NCBI GenBank assembly: GCA_907164885.2 | Contig: OU015499.1 | Coordinates: 147,810,118-147,874,117, forward strand | Length of the DNA stretch: 64,000 bases | Direction of reading: 5' to 3' | From: Dolomedes plantarius | Taxonomy: Eukaryota > Arthropoda > Arachnida > Araneae > Dolomedidae | In this document: piece after piece, positions 1 to 11,872 of the stretch | How positions within the stretch are numbered: position 1 is the stretch's first letter | Layout: each line of letters opens with the position of its first letter | Program-made: the position numbers and the translations under genes | The notes under the pieces: model-generated | The model's database searches: none | The model's input: only the letters and a program-made list of their open reading frames with translations | What the model was told of the DNA's origin: nothing

Positions 1-143
1 TGCGGTTGTAAAAACTAAATTTGACACATTTATAGAATATAACCTTTCGTTCAAGATCAAAATGAAGTAAATTGATGCAGGAGTTTTCTCTCACGGACTG
101 CCCAAAGAATCGGCTATAAATTTTCAATTTAAAGATTGTCTAA

Positions 144-2433
144 GGCCCGTATGCAGAACAAACGCTGGAGCTTTGTGTCTCTCGCTTCGCAAACGGGGGG
201 TTGTTGCGAGAGTAGGGGGTGAGCACTCTTTTTAGCTATGCTGATCAAACAATTTGCGCTTCCGCAAATGATGACGTCAAGATGTGTAAGTAAACCTTAT
301 ATGGTCAAGCCACGCCCTTTTTCTCCTCCCTTTTGCGTGAGCTGGGGTCCCTCACGAACCTTAACCTGCGGGGGGGATTCGACGGTCAATTTAGCGAAAC
401 CGTCCGACTGAACTGCTTCAAACACGGCATTTTAATTGCTTCCTTGCGTTGGGGTTCAAGAAAAAGTATACAGTATTGGAAAAAACCCGCGCTTTGACTT
501 CGATCAATGTGGCTGTTTCTTTTACATTTTGTAGATAAAATTGTCTCAAAGGACATCAAATTTTTCAGTAGAGGAGATCGAGAAAAAAGTGCAGTAAAGG
601 CATCACTGATGAGTCATTCTATTCATCTGCATTGGTAAGTAATTTCAGTTGTATTTGAAAAGAAAAAAATGTAATTTGACTTTAGCAATATCCTAATATT
701 TTATTATTATTTTTTTACTTGTAGGCTGTTTTAAAACAGAAAAAAATGGATGGTAAGTAAACTATTAATTTTGTATTTAATTATCTGTTTATTAGAATTT
801 CTTTTAATCATTTTCAATGCTATTTATAATATATCATATTTTTACATTGCAAGATATTTATCATAAATAAATTTAATTAAAGCAAAATTTTAAAATGTCC
901 TAATGCTTATTTAAGGGACAATTAAGTACTAAAAGTGTTCTGTTAGACTTTTCTGGCATTTGTGTACAAGAATATCATATTTCTATTTTTGTTTATAAAT
1001 CTTATTATAAATTTTTAAAAATGCTGTTAGTTAATCATTAAACAAAGATCAAAATATTTTGTTGCAGGAGGCTTTGTTACCAGGTAAAGATCACCGCATT
1101 ATTAATATTTGAGGGTGGGGATTGAGACCATGACATTGTACACTTAAATAGCAAATATAAATTTAATAATTGTGCTTCAAAAGATTACTGCCAATGCTCA
1201 GTCATATATCAGAATTATGTTTAGCTTTATGATTGTTAAATGCAACTATGTATTTAATAATCATAAAGCTAAGAAAAATCCCAGAGAAAAAAATAGCTAT
1301 TGTAATTAACAAAATGAATGTTTGTTTCATAATGCTTTTGGAAAATTTGAATTTTTTAAATAAATTTAAAGTAAAATTATTTGCTATTTATACTAATTAA
1401 TTCCCCCCCCCCAGAAAGTTGTTGTTATTCAAAGTGAATTACAATACATAAGATTGCAACTACCACTAAAACAGCAGAAACAAAGTCTTGGCATATTGCT
1501 CAATCATCAAGTAAGTTATTTGGATTTTGATAAATTTAAATCAAATTTTTGTAACAAGTTTTAAAATATAAATTTCAGACTGAAATTGTTGGAGATAATT
1601 AAAATTTTTTTAGTACCATACTTTATAGAAATTAAACAATTGTATGTTTTACGTAACATACATAGTTTTATGTAAATGCCTGCATAGAACTCTTCTTCAT
1701 AATTATTTGCAGTTTTACTATATAATCTGTGACAATAACTTCTATGAAATAACATATGTTGATTTTTATGTATGACATAATAGCTCTGTTCCATGTGCTA
1801 TCTCATTTACTATGTATTTTTTATTATTTTCTAGACAGTTCAACAGTACGTGGCAGGAAGCATCTAGCATTAAAAAGGAAAAGAGAAGCAGCAAATTTGA
1901 AGCTGAGGCTCTTCAAACCCAAAAAAATATGGTACAAGAAATCGAAACAACATCCCGGCAAGGAATTCTGCTAAAAATTAATCAAAATTTAGAAACATTA
2001 ATTAAAATAATGGAAGACAAAAATAGTTGTTAGTCAGAAATAAAAAGCTTTTAGAGCTCATAAATGCTGAAGATGTTGTAGAAAAAATGTAATAAACACA
2101 TAAATTCATGTTTGCACAGTCTAAATTTTTGTAATAAAAACTTCATCTTCCATCTCAAGTGGATTATCCGTATCTTGTAATATCCATTCCCTGCTTAAAG
2201 AAAGGGATAACATCCTTCTCCTTCGCAAAGCGAATGACTATTCCGGCTTTGCGAGAGAAAAGACGAGTCTACGAGAGCTCCCTACTAGCCGCAAGTTTTG
2301 ATCACGTGACGTTCGTATTTACGAGAGAAAAAGGTCTCGCTGTTTGATCTGCATCGCGATTGCGACCCCTCTGCGGAAGGGAGGGGCTTTGCGAGAGCTT
2401 TGCTCTCGTAAGTGTTTGATCAGCATACGGGCC
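144..2433. mobile_element. PIF/Harbinger-type element, non-autonomous, 2.29 kb
   Basis: Both ends carry the inverted terminus GGCCCGTATGC and are flanked by a TAA duplication (141-143 and 2434-2436), the target size typical of PIF/Harbinger. Copy 2 of the segmental duplication lacks the insertion: at 36481 the flanks meet directly, with TTA in place of TAA. Subterminal regions hold repeated GCTTTGCGAGAG and TGATCAAAC motifs on both sides, plausible transposase sites. No DDE transposase is visible. Several GTAAG donors and polypyrimidine-AG acceptors suggest a remnant of the accessory gene. A C10 run sits at 1404-1413. Confidence 0.85.
1415..2033 (+). CDS. Spliced 3' end of a Harbinger accessory-type protein (exons 1415-1510 and 1839-2033)
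   Basis: Two open exons join in phase. Exon 1415-1510 follows a C-rich tract ending in CAG, encodes 32 codons (KVVVIQSELQYIRLQ at its start) and ends at a GTAAG donor at 1511. The next exon starts at 1839 after TTTTCTAGACAG and runs 65 codons to TAG at 2031-2033, including FNSTWQEASSIKKEK and a C-terminal segment rich in Leu, Ile, Gln and Lys that could be a coiled coil. The resemblance is to the tail of Harbinger accessory (Myb-like) proteins, but no domain is complete. Upstream candidate exons near 725-748 and 1068-1083 are too short to trust. The product and the start codon are unknown. Confidence 0.4.
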
Positions 2434-2436
2434 TAA

Positions 2437-5259
2437 TTCCCGACAGAAAATTTAACTCTTTCTTATATGCTCAAGGTGGCAACGGTATTTTATCAGTCCG
2501 TTGTTTGTGTGCATTGTGTATTTAGTTGAATTCAATAGTCTATTATTTAAAGTAAAAATTCGGAGCCTTGGCGACAAAGTTTTGCAGCTTTTAAAATGAA
2601 ATACGGATTGGAATAACATTAATCATGCTGCCAGGAAAAAAAGCGCTATTCATGTTTAATATACGGGTATTTTTTTTTTCTGTATTCAATGACATAGACC
2701 TTTCTTGACGTAAGTGCGAAACTGAGGTGAATCAACTGTTCAGCCTATTAAACCATTAAATTGAATAATGAAATTATTTATTAAAAAGATTCCAATCCAA
2801 GAGCAACAAAATATAAACAAATTTGTTGCTTGTAAAATATATTTACTAAATTTGAGACCAGCGTTAACGAACCATCATTTATGTGCAGTAAATTTTATAG
2901 AATCCAAATACCCTGCTAATTTAGTAAGAAATTTAGAAATAAAAGTTAATAAATAACCATGTAAATTTTTTTATAAACAGAGAAACAAAATATTTGTAGA
3001 ACGTTACCACTTTATAATCTTTATACTGTTTGCAATGTGTTTTATCCATATTTCATGTTGATGCATAATGTTTCAAAGACTGTCTTACGATTATTCATAT
3101 CATTTTAATTGGGACAACTTTCGAACGTTTGGTTTCATAGACTGTTGAAAATTTTTATGAGGATATCAGTGACTAGTAGCCAACATTTATTGTCTCAATA
3201 TAAATCTACTCAGTGCAGGAAATTTGATTGTATTTTCTGTCACTAACATTGCAAGTTATCTCATTGATGCATTATTTGGTAAGTCAAGTCGTTATAGGTA
3301 TTTATCTTTATTATACCATCATTGTGATTACATGTCATAAAATACCTAAGATAACCACTTGGGACATTCCATGAGTAACAGAATGACATTTGGACAAACA
3401 TTCACAACCTATATCGTAGATTCTACCAACTCAAATATTAAAAGAAAAAGAAAAAAAGGCAAACTATAAACATCTTAATGACTTAAAATGAAAAATACAG
3501 ATAATTTAAAATTATACATTATGACTTGATTCAGTACTTGATGGAAGACTTGATTCAGTACTAAAAGTTTGTCATTTTTCAACATGAAAATAATAATTAA
3601 TATTGTAAAATTAATTAGACTTAATGAAATCATATGGTAATGAAATGACAGTAACGGAATGACAAAGTTCTATTACCTACAAATACTATCAGGAAAATTA
3701 ACAATATTAAAGATACAAATTTATCATATTATTTTAGACTTAAAACATGCTTTAAAAACAAAAATTTAAGTTTAAATAAGTAAAATTTAAATAATTACCC
3801 AAGAAAGTATTTGTTTTTTTCGTAATGGAATGACACTCTCATATATAATTAATTACTTCCTCAAATAAAAAAATAAATAGCAAAGATTTTGATACTGCAT
3901 TTATAAGAAAAAGGGTGAGAGATCATAAATAAATAATTGTTAGGCTTTTTAAACATAAAATAATCACCAAAATGAGTGCAAAAAAGTCTGTTTTTATATC
4001 AATAATTATCAATGCAAAAAGAGTATTTTCTATTGTATTTTAAGGCATGTTTCCTGTGAGAAAGGGTATTATTCTTATCAAATTTCAAAAATTCAGTTAT
4101 TTCTGAAAATGATATATAACACTTGCAGAAAAAAACATTTAAAATTGTTTCATCTGATGTCCACTTATTCATGAAATGTCCCAATTGAAAAGGGCTGTCA
4201 CATCACATATCCTGATTATTTCTCCTGGATATTATCTTAAGTATTCAATGTTACTGAATCATTTAGAGTAGTTTTTGACAAACTTTCAAAATTTACAGAC
4301 TTTTTCTCCAAAGAGAATCTCTATGGAGGAACTTTTATTTTCAGCTTCTGGTATTAAGTGCACAATGTGGCAACTTGTTACAGCAATGAGAAATAACTTT
4401 TTAGTCTGATGAAAGTTTGTGTCTTAGTTTCCTTATTTCTTTTTACTCTGAATACAATAATTTATTAACCAAGTCTGTTGGTAAAGAATATAATTACAGA
4501 GGTATGAAATATAATGATTTTTCTACTGAGGGTTGTATATGTATTTTTTATTCTATGGCTGTGAAATTGTGTTTCTTTGCTATGATAGTATGATAAGTCA
4601 AATCAGTATGTCACTGGTTGACTCTCAAGTCATATCTGACATTCATTTGGAATGTTTTATTTAGACAGTCAAGAGAGTTTACGAAACCAATGCGGTAAAG
4701 GTGGCAAAATAAAAAGTCATGTGAAGTGGTGATTCGAAAATTGGCAGTGAAAATATGTCGAGGCAGATCCATTAGAGTAGGATTCTTCAACAGTATTAAA
4801 TTTTGTCATATAAGAAACCGAATAGAGTCTGTAGAGGCAATAATTTTGTAAGCAAGTCTGAATTAATAATTCTAAATATAAAAATTTGAATTATTTTCAC
4901 AATTTTTAAGAATCATTGCATGATAGCTGTGTAAATTATTATGTCTGGAATTTTTATTATGAGTATATAACCTCATAATATATAACATTTAAAAGGTGTT
5001 GGTGTCGAATATACCTTATCAGCTATGTATTTCTGACATATATCTCATGGACTACAAGAGGTCCAAAGATAATTGTTGTGAAGTATTTGATTCAGATTAT
5101 TTTGAAAATAAAATAAAAGCACTATTATATAGTAGAATAAAGGAAATAATTATGACTTACTTATATCACTGATATCCTAATGAATTATATTTACAAAATT
5201 TAGATTAAAATATGAACATTGTGGTAAAAAATATCTTTTCTACTTTAGGGAAAGTCCAA
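2437..5259. other. Non-coding leader of the duplicated locus, copy 1
   Basis: AT-rich sequence with no convincing gene. It contains two short open frames that are also present in copy 2: 62 codons at 2768-2956 (+), whose stretch HHLCAVNFIESKYP faintly recalls a THAP finger, and 61 codons at 3999-4184 (-) with no recognisable family. Both survive in copy 2 because the whole region is nearly identical, so this is not evidence of selection. I see no promoter signature. Confidence 0.5.
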
Positions 5260-5568
5260 TCACCGTAATCCTCTCTGGGAAGCCCAGTAGAGCTTTATTA
5301 AAACTTGTGACTGAAAAGAACCTGGTAAAATGTGTTTGAAATCCATGAGTTCTCCAGGAGCACAAAGGGAGCAGTCAGGAGAAGATGCAATGCTTATGCA
5401 ATGTAGGTGTCTATTTAAAAAGTCATAAAATGTCAATATTCTAAAATTTACAATAGAAATGTGTTTTGGGAGGTCTTGAGGAATAGGGACAGATAGCAGT
5501 TCACTCCAAGTTACCACGTGCTTGCAGTTTAGGTCAAAAATATCTGTAACTACCAAACTACAATCCAA
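5260..5568 (-). pseudogene. LINE remnant: C-terminal Cys-rich tail of a non-LTR retrotransposon ORF2, copy 1
   Basis: A 102-codon open frame on the minus strand contains RHLHCISIASSPDCSLCAPG followed by a Met-Asp-x2-His segment and, further on, YWASQRG. This layout (His, CxxC, His, then a YW motif) is the C-terminal zinc-knuckle tail found after the RNase H region in Jockey-, R1- and I-like LINEs. No reverse transcriptase or endonuclease is adjacent, so it is a fragment. The same fragment lies at 39309-39617 in copy 2. The assignment rests on motif layout only. Confidence 0.5.
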
Positions 5569-6164
5569 ATAAATATGCCTAAAAACACACCCATGAGCAA
5601 AATATACTTTGTTATTTCCCGTAATAGTTTTATATATTTTATTAGATTTATGAACTTTTTAATCTAATGGTACAAAGCTTTATTCTCAGATGTCGATATT
5701 ACACATTTCTTGAAGCATAAAGCTTAATAATTATTAATGAAATAATTTTGAATTTTTGACAAGTAAAATGAATATAAAGGTAAGATAATAGTAATATTCT
5801 GTATACATTATTCTTCAGTGGCTATCTTTGGAGGGGAAAACGTATGAAATCTTTGCATCCTTCTGATCTACCATGACAAAAGAGTGGCTAAGGAATCTCA
5901 AGTCCAAATAGCAATAACTTTAAAAACTAAATAATTTAAATTATGCAAAACATAATTTATAACATTTTAGTTTATACATATCTCACTTTCTAGCACTGAC
6001 AAACTTCTATAATTTGCTGTTAATTTAAAGTGAGAGATGCAAAGCGTAACCAAGGTTTTGGAAAACAATCTAGACATTATAAATTTAGACTTTTGAGTGT
6101 GATTCATAATATGATAGTATAATAATAGTACATCTCTCTAAATTTATTTCTTCTCTCTCTACAG

Positions 6165-8050
6165 ATCATTGAGTGCAGAAATAAAATGTTTAAGGAATTG
6201 ACGAATTAAGAACTTAAACGTATTACCGGCAGTTACAGAGTTTGGGTCATTGTGTAAAGAAACATCAGCATGGCAGTGGAGCAAATGTCATATATTTTCA
6301 GTGTCGAAGGACCTTCAGATGAAAGCCATTCCTGCAAGTCGAATCTAACTGAAGCTGAATATAAATGCACTCCATGCGGGAAAAAATTCTCTGTACAGAC
6401 CACTTTAAAAAAACATCTCCATTACCATACAGGAGACAAGCCTTTCGCCTGCACTGAATGCAAGAAATTTTTTTACAGAAAACAGCTTTTAAAAAATCAT
6501 CTCCATTTGCATACAGGAGAGAAACCTTTTGCCTGCGATGTATGTGAGAAAAGGTTTTCTCAGGTGGGTAATTTAAATAGACATCTCCTTACAAATACAG
6601 GCGAGAAATCTTTTACCTGCACTGTAAGTGAGAAAAGATTTTCCGACCTGCATAGTTTAAAAAATCATGTCGGTGTTCATACAGAACAGAAACTTTTTGC
6701 CTGCAATGAATGTGGGAAAAAATTTTCTGGAAAGTCTAATTTATTAACTCATCTCCGTAGTCATACAGGAGAGAAACCTTTTGCCTGCACTGTATGTGAG
6801 AAAAGATTCTCTATCCTTGGTAATTTAAAAGTACATCTCCGTACCCATACAGGAGAGAAACCTTATAACTGCACTGTATGTGAGAAAAGATTTTCTCAGC
6901 TAGGTGATTTAGAAAGGCATATGCGTATCCGCCATACAGGAGAGAAATCTTTCGCTTGCAATGTATGTCAGAAAAGGTTTCCTGAGCTAAGGAATTTAAA
7001 ATTCATCTGCTTAACCATACAGGAGAGAAACCTTTTGCCTGCACTGTATGTGAGAAAAGTTTCTCTATCCTTGGTAATTTAAAAGTACATCTCCGTATCC
7101 ATACAGGAGAGAAACCTTATCACTGCACTGTATGTGAGAAAAGATTTTCTCGGCTAGGTGATTTAGAAAAGCATATGCGTATCCATACAGGAGAGAAACC
7201 TTTTGCCTGCACTGTATGTGAGAAAAGATATTTTCATCAAAGTAATTTAAAAGTACATCTCCGTACCCATACAGGAGAGAAACCTTATGACTGCACTGTA
7301 TGTGAGAAAAGGTTTACTCAGCTGGGTCATTTAAATAGACATCTCCTTACCCATACAGGAGAGAAACCTTTTACCTGCTCTGTAAGTGAGAAAAGATTTT
7401 CTGACCTGCATAGTTTAAAAAATCATGTCGGTGTTCATACAGAACAGAAATCTTTTGCCTGCACTGAATGTCAGAAAAATTTTTCTAAAAAGGCTAATTT
7501 AAAAACTCATCTCCTTAGGCATACAGGAGAGAAACCTTTTGCCTGCGATGTATGTGAGAAAAGGTTTTTTCAGCTAAGTAATTTAAAAACACATCTGCGT
7601 ACCCATACAGGAGAGAAACCTTTTGGCTGCTCTGTGTGTGTTAAAAGATTTTCTGATCAAAGTAATTTAGTTGCACATCTCCGCACACACACAGGAGAGA
7701 AACCTTTTGCCTGCGATGTATGTGAGAAAAGGTTTTATGATCGAAGGAATTTAAAAAATCATCTGCGTACCCATACAGGAGAGTAACCTTTTGCCTGCGA
7801 TGTATGTGAGAGAAGGTTTTCTGAGCTAAGGTATTTAAAACCACATCTGCGTACCCATATAGGAGAGAAAACTTTTGTCTGTGATGTATGTGAGGAAAGG
7901 TTTTCTGAGATAAGGATTTTAAAAAGACATCTGTGTCGCCATACAGGAGAGAAATATTTTGCCTGCGATGTATGTGAAAAAAGGTTTTCTGAGCTAAGGC
8001 ATTTAAAAAGACATCTTTGTGCCCATACAGGAGAGAAACCTTTTGCCTGA
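6165..8050 (+). pseudogene. C2H2 zinc-finger gene, copy 1 (20 fingers, disrupted)
   Basis: A last exon follows a pyrimidine-rich acceptor (AG at 6163-6164), and the ATG lies at 6270-6272. A leader of about 30 residues without a KRAB or ZAD domain is followed by tandem 28-residue C2H2 fingers joined by TGEKPF-type linkers, so the product was probably a nuclear DNA-binding protein. Seven fingers are whole before one base is lost from an A run near 7001-7004, in the eighth. The other frame then gives fingers up to a TAA at 7784-7786 (AAA to TAA in a linker), and three more fingers before TGA at 8048-8050, the stop shared with copy 2. Two fingers have Ser for the second Cys ([12 protein letters not shown]) and one has Asn for the last His. 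Polyadenylation signals lie at 8285-8290 and nearby. Confidence 0.88.
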
Positions 8051-8911
8051 ACTGTCTGTGAGAAAAGATTCCCTATCCTTGGTAATTTAAAAGGACATCT
8101 CCATACCCATACAGGAGAGAAACTTTTCCCCTGCATTGTCTGCAAGGAAAGATTTTCTGAGCTGGGGAATTAAAAAATGCACCTCTGTATCCATACAGCA
8201 CACTCTTTTCTCTGGGATTGAATGGGAGAAAAAATTTTCTCTGCAGAAATTCCACTTGTAAATAAGGATTAAATTCTATTTGTGAATAAAGCAAATGAAG
8301 TGACAGCCTTTATAATAAATACACATTAATACAGCTTCAAGAATTATGCAAAAGTGGTTGATTTATTGAAAATGAAGGGAAAATTTGCTACTGAATATTC
8401 AAAGTGTGTTGAAAATACAAGTATTTAAACTTTTCTAAACTTGGACAATAAATCTAAGGAATAGAAATGTTACTCTTTAGCATATTAGTAATCTTTTGCA
8501 TAGCAAATGGTAAACTGACTGGGATCTATACAGGCCCGTAAATAAAAAATGTTTTTCCTTGTGATTTTCTTTAAAAATTTCACTTTGTTTTAAAATGAAA
8601 TTATGGAAGATTATTTTAGTAAATAAAATATTAATATTTCTAGTAAAAGGTATTTACAACCTAACAAGATGAAGGTTTTACCAGTATATAATCTTATTAG
8701 TTTGTAAATTAAATTTAACAGAAAAAACTGGGGAGTTTTTTTTCAACTTCTAAATCTATGTGTATATTGTTTTAAAATAAAACAATAATATAGTATAAAT
8801 ACTTGAATATTTTTATGTTCAAAGTTAACTTATATAGTGGTGTTTAAAGTTAAGAGAATTATCGAATTTTATTGAATTTCTGGATAATTAATGGACTAAT
8901 TTCAATGAAAA
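8051..8911 (+). other. 3' untranslated and flanking sequence of zinc-finger copy 1
   Basis: Just after the TGA, the remains of further fingers can be read (EKRFPILGNLKGHL, then a Cys-containing finger ending at a stop near 8170), so the ancestral array was longer. AATAAA at 8285-8290 and a second signal about 20 bases on mark the likely 3' end. Beyond about 8320 the sequence is AT-rich, without features, and matches copy 2. Confidence 0.6.
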
Positions 8912-9119
8912 TTGGTATTGATACATAGTTCCATAAGGGAAAAAAAATTATTCCATAAAACAGTCATGGTACGCTTTCATGATTGTCATTTAGGCTCATC
9001 TGCATTTGAATGTCCAAATTCTACCTTGCAAGATGGAACTCAAAGTGACTCAAATTTGGGGTGTGAACACCTATCGCAGTCATACAGCTCTCACCGCACA
9101 TTGCTATACTGCAAATAGA

Positions 9120-9412
9120 GCAGACTGATAAATCCCTGTGGCAATTGGTTTCACTCATGGGGCAACGCAGTTTGGGCTCCTAGATGATTCTCGAAGGAGG
9201 ATGGTGAGCTGTAATTGCCCTTCCAAGAGTGTCCTAGATATGCTCAATAGGGTTTAGGTCTGGATATCTGGCTGGCCTGTCTATCCGGCGAATATCCTCA
9301 ATTTCAAGATAATCATCAATTAGGTTAGCCTTATGTAGACAACATTGTTGTCCACTAAAATTAATTGAGGTCTAACTGCAGCACTGAAAAGTTGAATATA
9401 GGGCTGTAAGAT
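9120..9412 (-). pseudogene. Degenerate Tc1-like transposase remnant, copy 1
   Basis: On the minus strand the translation shows a decayed DDE half: a VDNN motif at the second catalytic Asp, then EIEDIRRIDRPARYPDLNP followed by IEHI and a stop, where Tc1 transposases carry the final catalytic Glu. An indel and stops break the frame. Relative to copy 2 (42095-42560), about 330 bp of the amino-terminal side are deleted at about 9413. Confidence 0.65.
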
Positions 9413-9429
9413 CTAGTAAGCTAGGAATA

Positions 9430-10530
9430 AACTAACATGACAGATTCGAACATGAGCGAACTCATAAAAACTCAGCAAATGATCAATGAAGGGAGTTCGA
9501 AGTGACTCATCTAGTAGAAATCTATGTAGAAAATGAGCGAAATAGAAAAAAATATCAGATGATCTGCCGAGGAAAGGTTTCACAAAATCTGCCTTGCAGA
9601 TCAAAAGTAAAACCAAGGTGCTGAAGAGAGCGTATAAAAGTACAAAGGATAAATTAAAGAAGAGGGATGCTACATTTTGGCATAATTTTATATATCCTGA
9701 GGAATTAGTCAAAGTCCTAGTATTCCGAGACAGCACCACACCAATAATCCAATGTAACACTGGATTAGAGCATTTAGAAATGTCTAACAATCCTACTACT
9801 GGTAAGTGTCGTATTTATTACTTGTATAACATATAATTTAAATAAAAATATTTGTTTTAAAATTTTTTTGTCAATTGCTCAATCCCCATCCTCTAAGCAC
9901 TTATTTTTTAGTATAGGACTGTTTAGATTACTGCACTTATTATTATTATTATAGCTATATTGGTTGATTTAGTTTTTTATATATATTAACAAAATATTAA
10001 TTTTGTTTAAAGTTAAGACTATATCTGAATTTATATGCAACTATGTATGTATGCAATAAACTTGTTTTGGTAGTTATGCATGTAAAATATGCAATGGAAT
10101 AAGAAAATGAGTGTTAACACACTGAAGTAAATCCCCCCCCCCTCCCCTGAGAAAATTGTGAAATAATGTTCATGGATTTTGAAATGAATCGGTTGGTTTT
10201 GAATTTGGTCTGAATTGAAGGATATTGATTTTCATTAAATTCATGTAAAGTAAACTGAAGTGCCTAGGCCTGACACTAACTTTGGCCATACTGATTTGTT
10301 TTTCCTTTAACTATAATATTTTACACAACTTTTAAACTGTAAAACCGAAGCCCATTATGTATTAACTGTGATATTTATTACAAATTATTTTGCTTGATCT
10401 CAGTCACATGTATAATTTTAAATCTGTGTATTTTTTTTCAGGTTGTGATGTGATTGTTTGCCTCAACGAGGAGTCTAGTAATCTTTAGAGCAATGCAACC
10501 CTCAGCTAAATGTGATGGAGAGTGGCAATA
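9430..10530 (+). pseudogene. Myb/SANT-like DNA-binding protein remnant with one intron, copy 1
   Basis: The + strand reads, across broken frames, as a trihelix or SANT-type domain: VENER and KISDDLARKGF-like segments, then QIKSKTKVLKRAYKS and KLKKRDATF. This matches Myb/SANT-like proteins encoded by Harbinger transposons and by MSANTD-type host genes. The first exon ends at 9801 with GTAAGT. A T-rich acceptor ends at 10441, and exon 2 starts GTTGTGATG. Frame breaks before about 9594 make it non-functional. Copy 2 has the same exon structure. Confidence 0.5.
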
Positions 10531-10569
10531 TAACAGAGTCTGCAGTTGTCTGGCATGGGGTATGTTCAT

Positions 10570-10874
10570 GAATAAGCAAAACTTAAGTTAAAAATATCAA
10601 GTTTATTCAGATTCAATAAACATTAAAAATATTAAAAACAATATCTGAGAACATTTGTATAACCAAAATAATCTCACAGAGAGACTTCCTGCACACGAAT
10701 CTCTCTAGCTCGTGAGTCCAACTATGTGTGCTGCTAGGGGCACCTTTTCTCTAACTCGAGCGGTATTTATAGAAGCAAGTAAGATAACATTAACATATAT
10801 TTGCATAAAATGCACTGGAAAGGAAAAATAATAAACCATGCGGAAAATAAATGAAAAACCCCATTTCTCAGATG
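10570..10874 (-). promoter_or_regulatory. LTR-like promoter and poly(A) region, copy 1
   Basis: Read on the minus strand, TATAAATACC lies near 10757-10766 and AATAAA near 10606, with a short GC-richer stretch between them. TATA box, short leader and poly(A) signal in this order look like the core of an LTR or a small transcription unit. No LTR termini were found. Copy 2 has the same sequence, split by the BEL/Pao insertion. Confidence 0.3.
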
Positions 10875-11686
10875 TAGGACCAGGCGAGATGTGCAACTGC
10901 ATCGTCATGCTCTTCAAACCATTCTTGAACACACCTAGCAGTGTGGATAGGGGCATTGTCGTCTTGAAAAAGCGGTCGCTCTCCAGTGAATACAGTCTGG
11001 ACAAAAGGATGGACATGATCACGTAGAACGCTTAGATAGTGATTGGATTTGATCCTCCCATGCAGAATAACAAGTGGCCCAAGACCGCGCCAAGATATCG
11101 CACCCCATACCATGATGGAGCCACCCCCATGCTTCACAGTCGGCAAGAGGCATTCAGGATGAAACGCTTCTTTGGACGTTCCCCAGACATAAACGCGTCC
11201 GGTCGTCTGAAATAGGGTGAATGACGATTCATCTGACCATATTACCTGTTGCCACTGCTGTGGGGACCAGCCTTTGTGATCTGTGCACCATTGGCGTCGC
11301 TTGAAAGCATTAGTTGCTGTCACCAAGGGTTTACGAATTGCCACTCTGCCATAAATGTTCGCAGCATGAAGTTCCCTTTTGACAGTTTTTGTTGAAACGG
11401 GGTCCTGGAGATGACTGTTCGTTTCGGATGTTATCTCGGATAACGATTGCTTGTGCTTTCGGGCTACTATGCGCTTCAAGACCCGTCTATCCCTATCAGC
11501 AAGCTTGGACTTTCGGCCACTGTTGTGCTTTGAAGATGTCGTCTTACCCTCTTTCGTGTACGCTGTGATAACGGCTGATACCGTACTCCTTTCAAACCCC
11601 AAAAGGTTTGCTGTTTCCGTAACCGATGCTCCACTTAAACGCGCTCCAACTATCATTCCTCTTTGGAACTCTGACAGGTCTGACAT
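10868..11686 (-). pseudogene. Tc1 transposase, C-terminally truncated
   Basis: The frame opens at ATG 11684-11686. A paired-like helix-turn-helix region fills roughly residues 1-110 (LSEFQRGMIVGARLSGASV, then LLGFERSTVSAVI). The DDE core follows, with the first Asp in IWSDESSF (about residue 150), GGGSIMVWGAISW, and the second Asp in QDDNAPIHTA. The frame ends just after AHLAW, before the PDLNPIE block that carries the third catalytic residue, and its last codons are flanking DNA. The length is 272 residues against about 340 in the family. There are no internal stops, so it is relatively young but catalytically dead. Confidence 0.85.
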
Positions 11687-11870
11687 TTTAACTTATCACA
11701 GACAGTTCGATAGAAGCATGCAACGTAGGTGACTGCTGTTGAGAGACTGATACCTTCCTCTTCACGCTCACTTGGTGGCAGACTTCTGTTACAGGTGGCG
11801 CGGCTGTACTTCAGGTGTGAAATACGTCATACTTTTTCACAGGTGTTCGTATTATTTTGTACTCCATCTG
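10875..11870 (-). mobile_element. Tc1-like transposon, 3'-truncated
   Basis: The right-hand end shows a Tc1-type terminus reading inward CAGATGGAGTACAAAATAAT, next to a TA (11871-11872). The other end is missing: element sequence stops inside the transposase gene at about 10875-10880, exactly where copy 1 of the segmental duplication ends. The truncation and the duplication boundary are therefore one breakpoint. Confidence 0.8.
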
Positions 11871-11872
11871 TA

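Larger units (their letters stand above)
1..10874 (+). repeat. Segmental duplication, copy 1 (zinc-finger locus)
   Basis: From base 19 this block matches 36362-50597 in the same orientation and order, once a Harbinger insertion here (144-2433) and a BEL/Pao insertion there (44418-50367) are set aside. Long non-coding stretches such as 2437-4240 and 36485-38290 differ only at scattered bases. Differences in content include about 385 bp near 5710-6090 present only here, and about 330 bp near 9413 and 400 bp near 9960 present only in copy 2. Homology stops at 10874, where a truncated Tc1 begins. The left edge runs off the window. Bases 1-18 also occur at 33313-33330. Confidence 0.92.

Noticed and set aside
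8048..8160. Possible selenocysteine or read-through of the shared TGA after TGEKPFA in both finger genes
   Set aside because: Fingers beyond it are decayed, and frameshifted in copy 2. No SECIS-like element is visible. An ordinary stop followed by debris is simpler.
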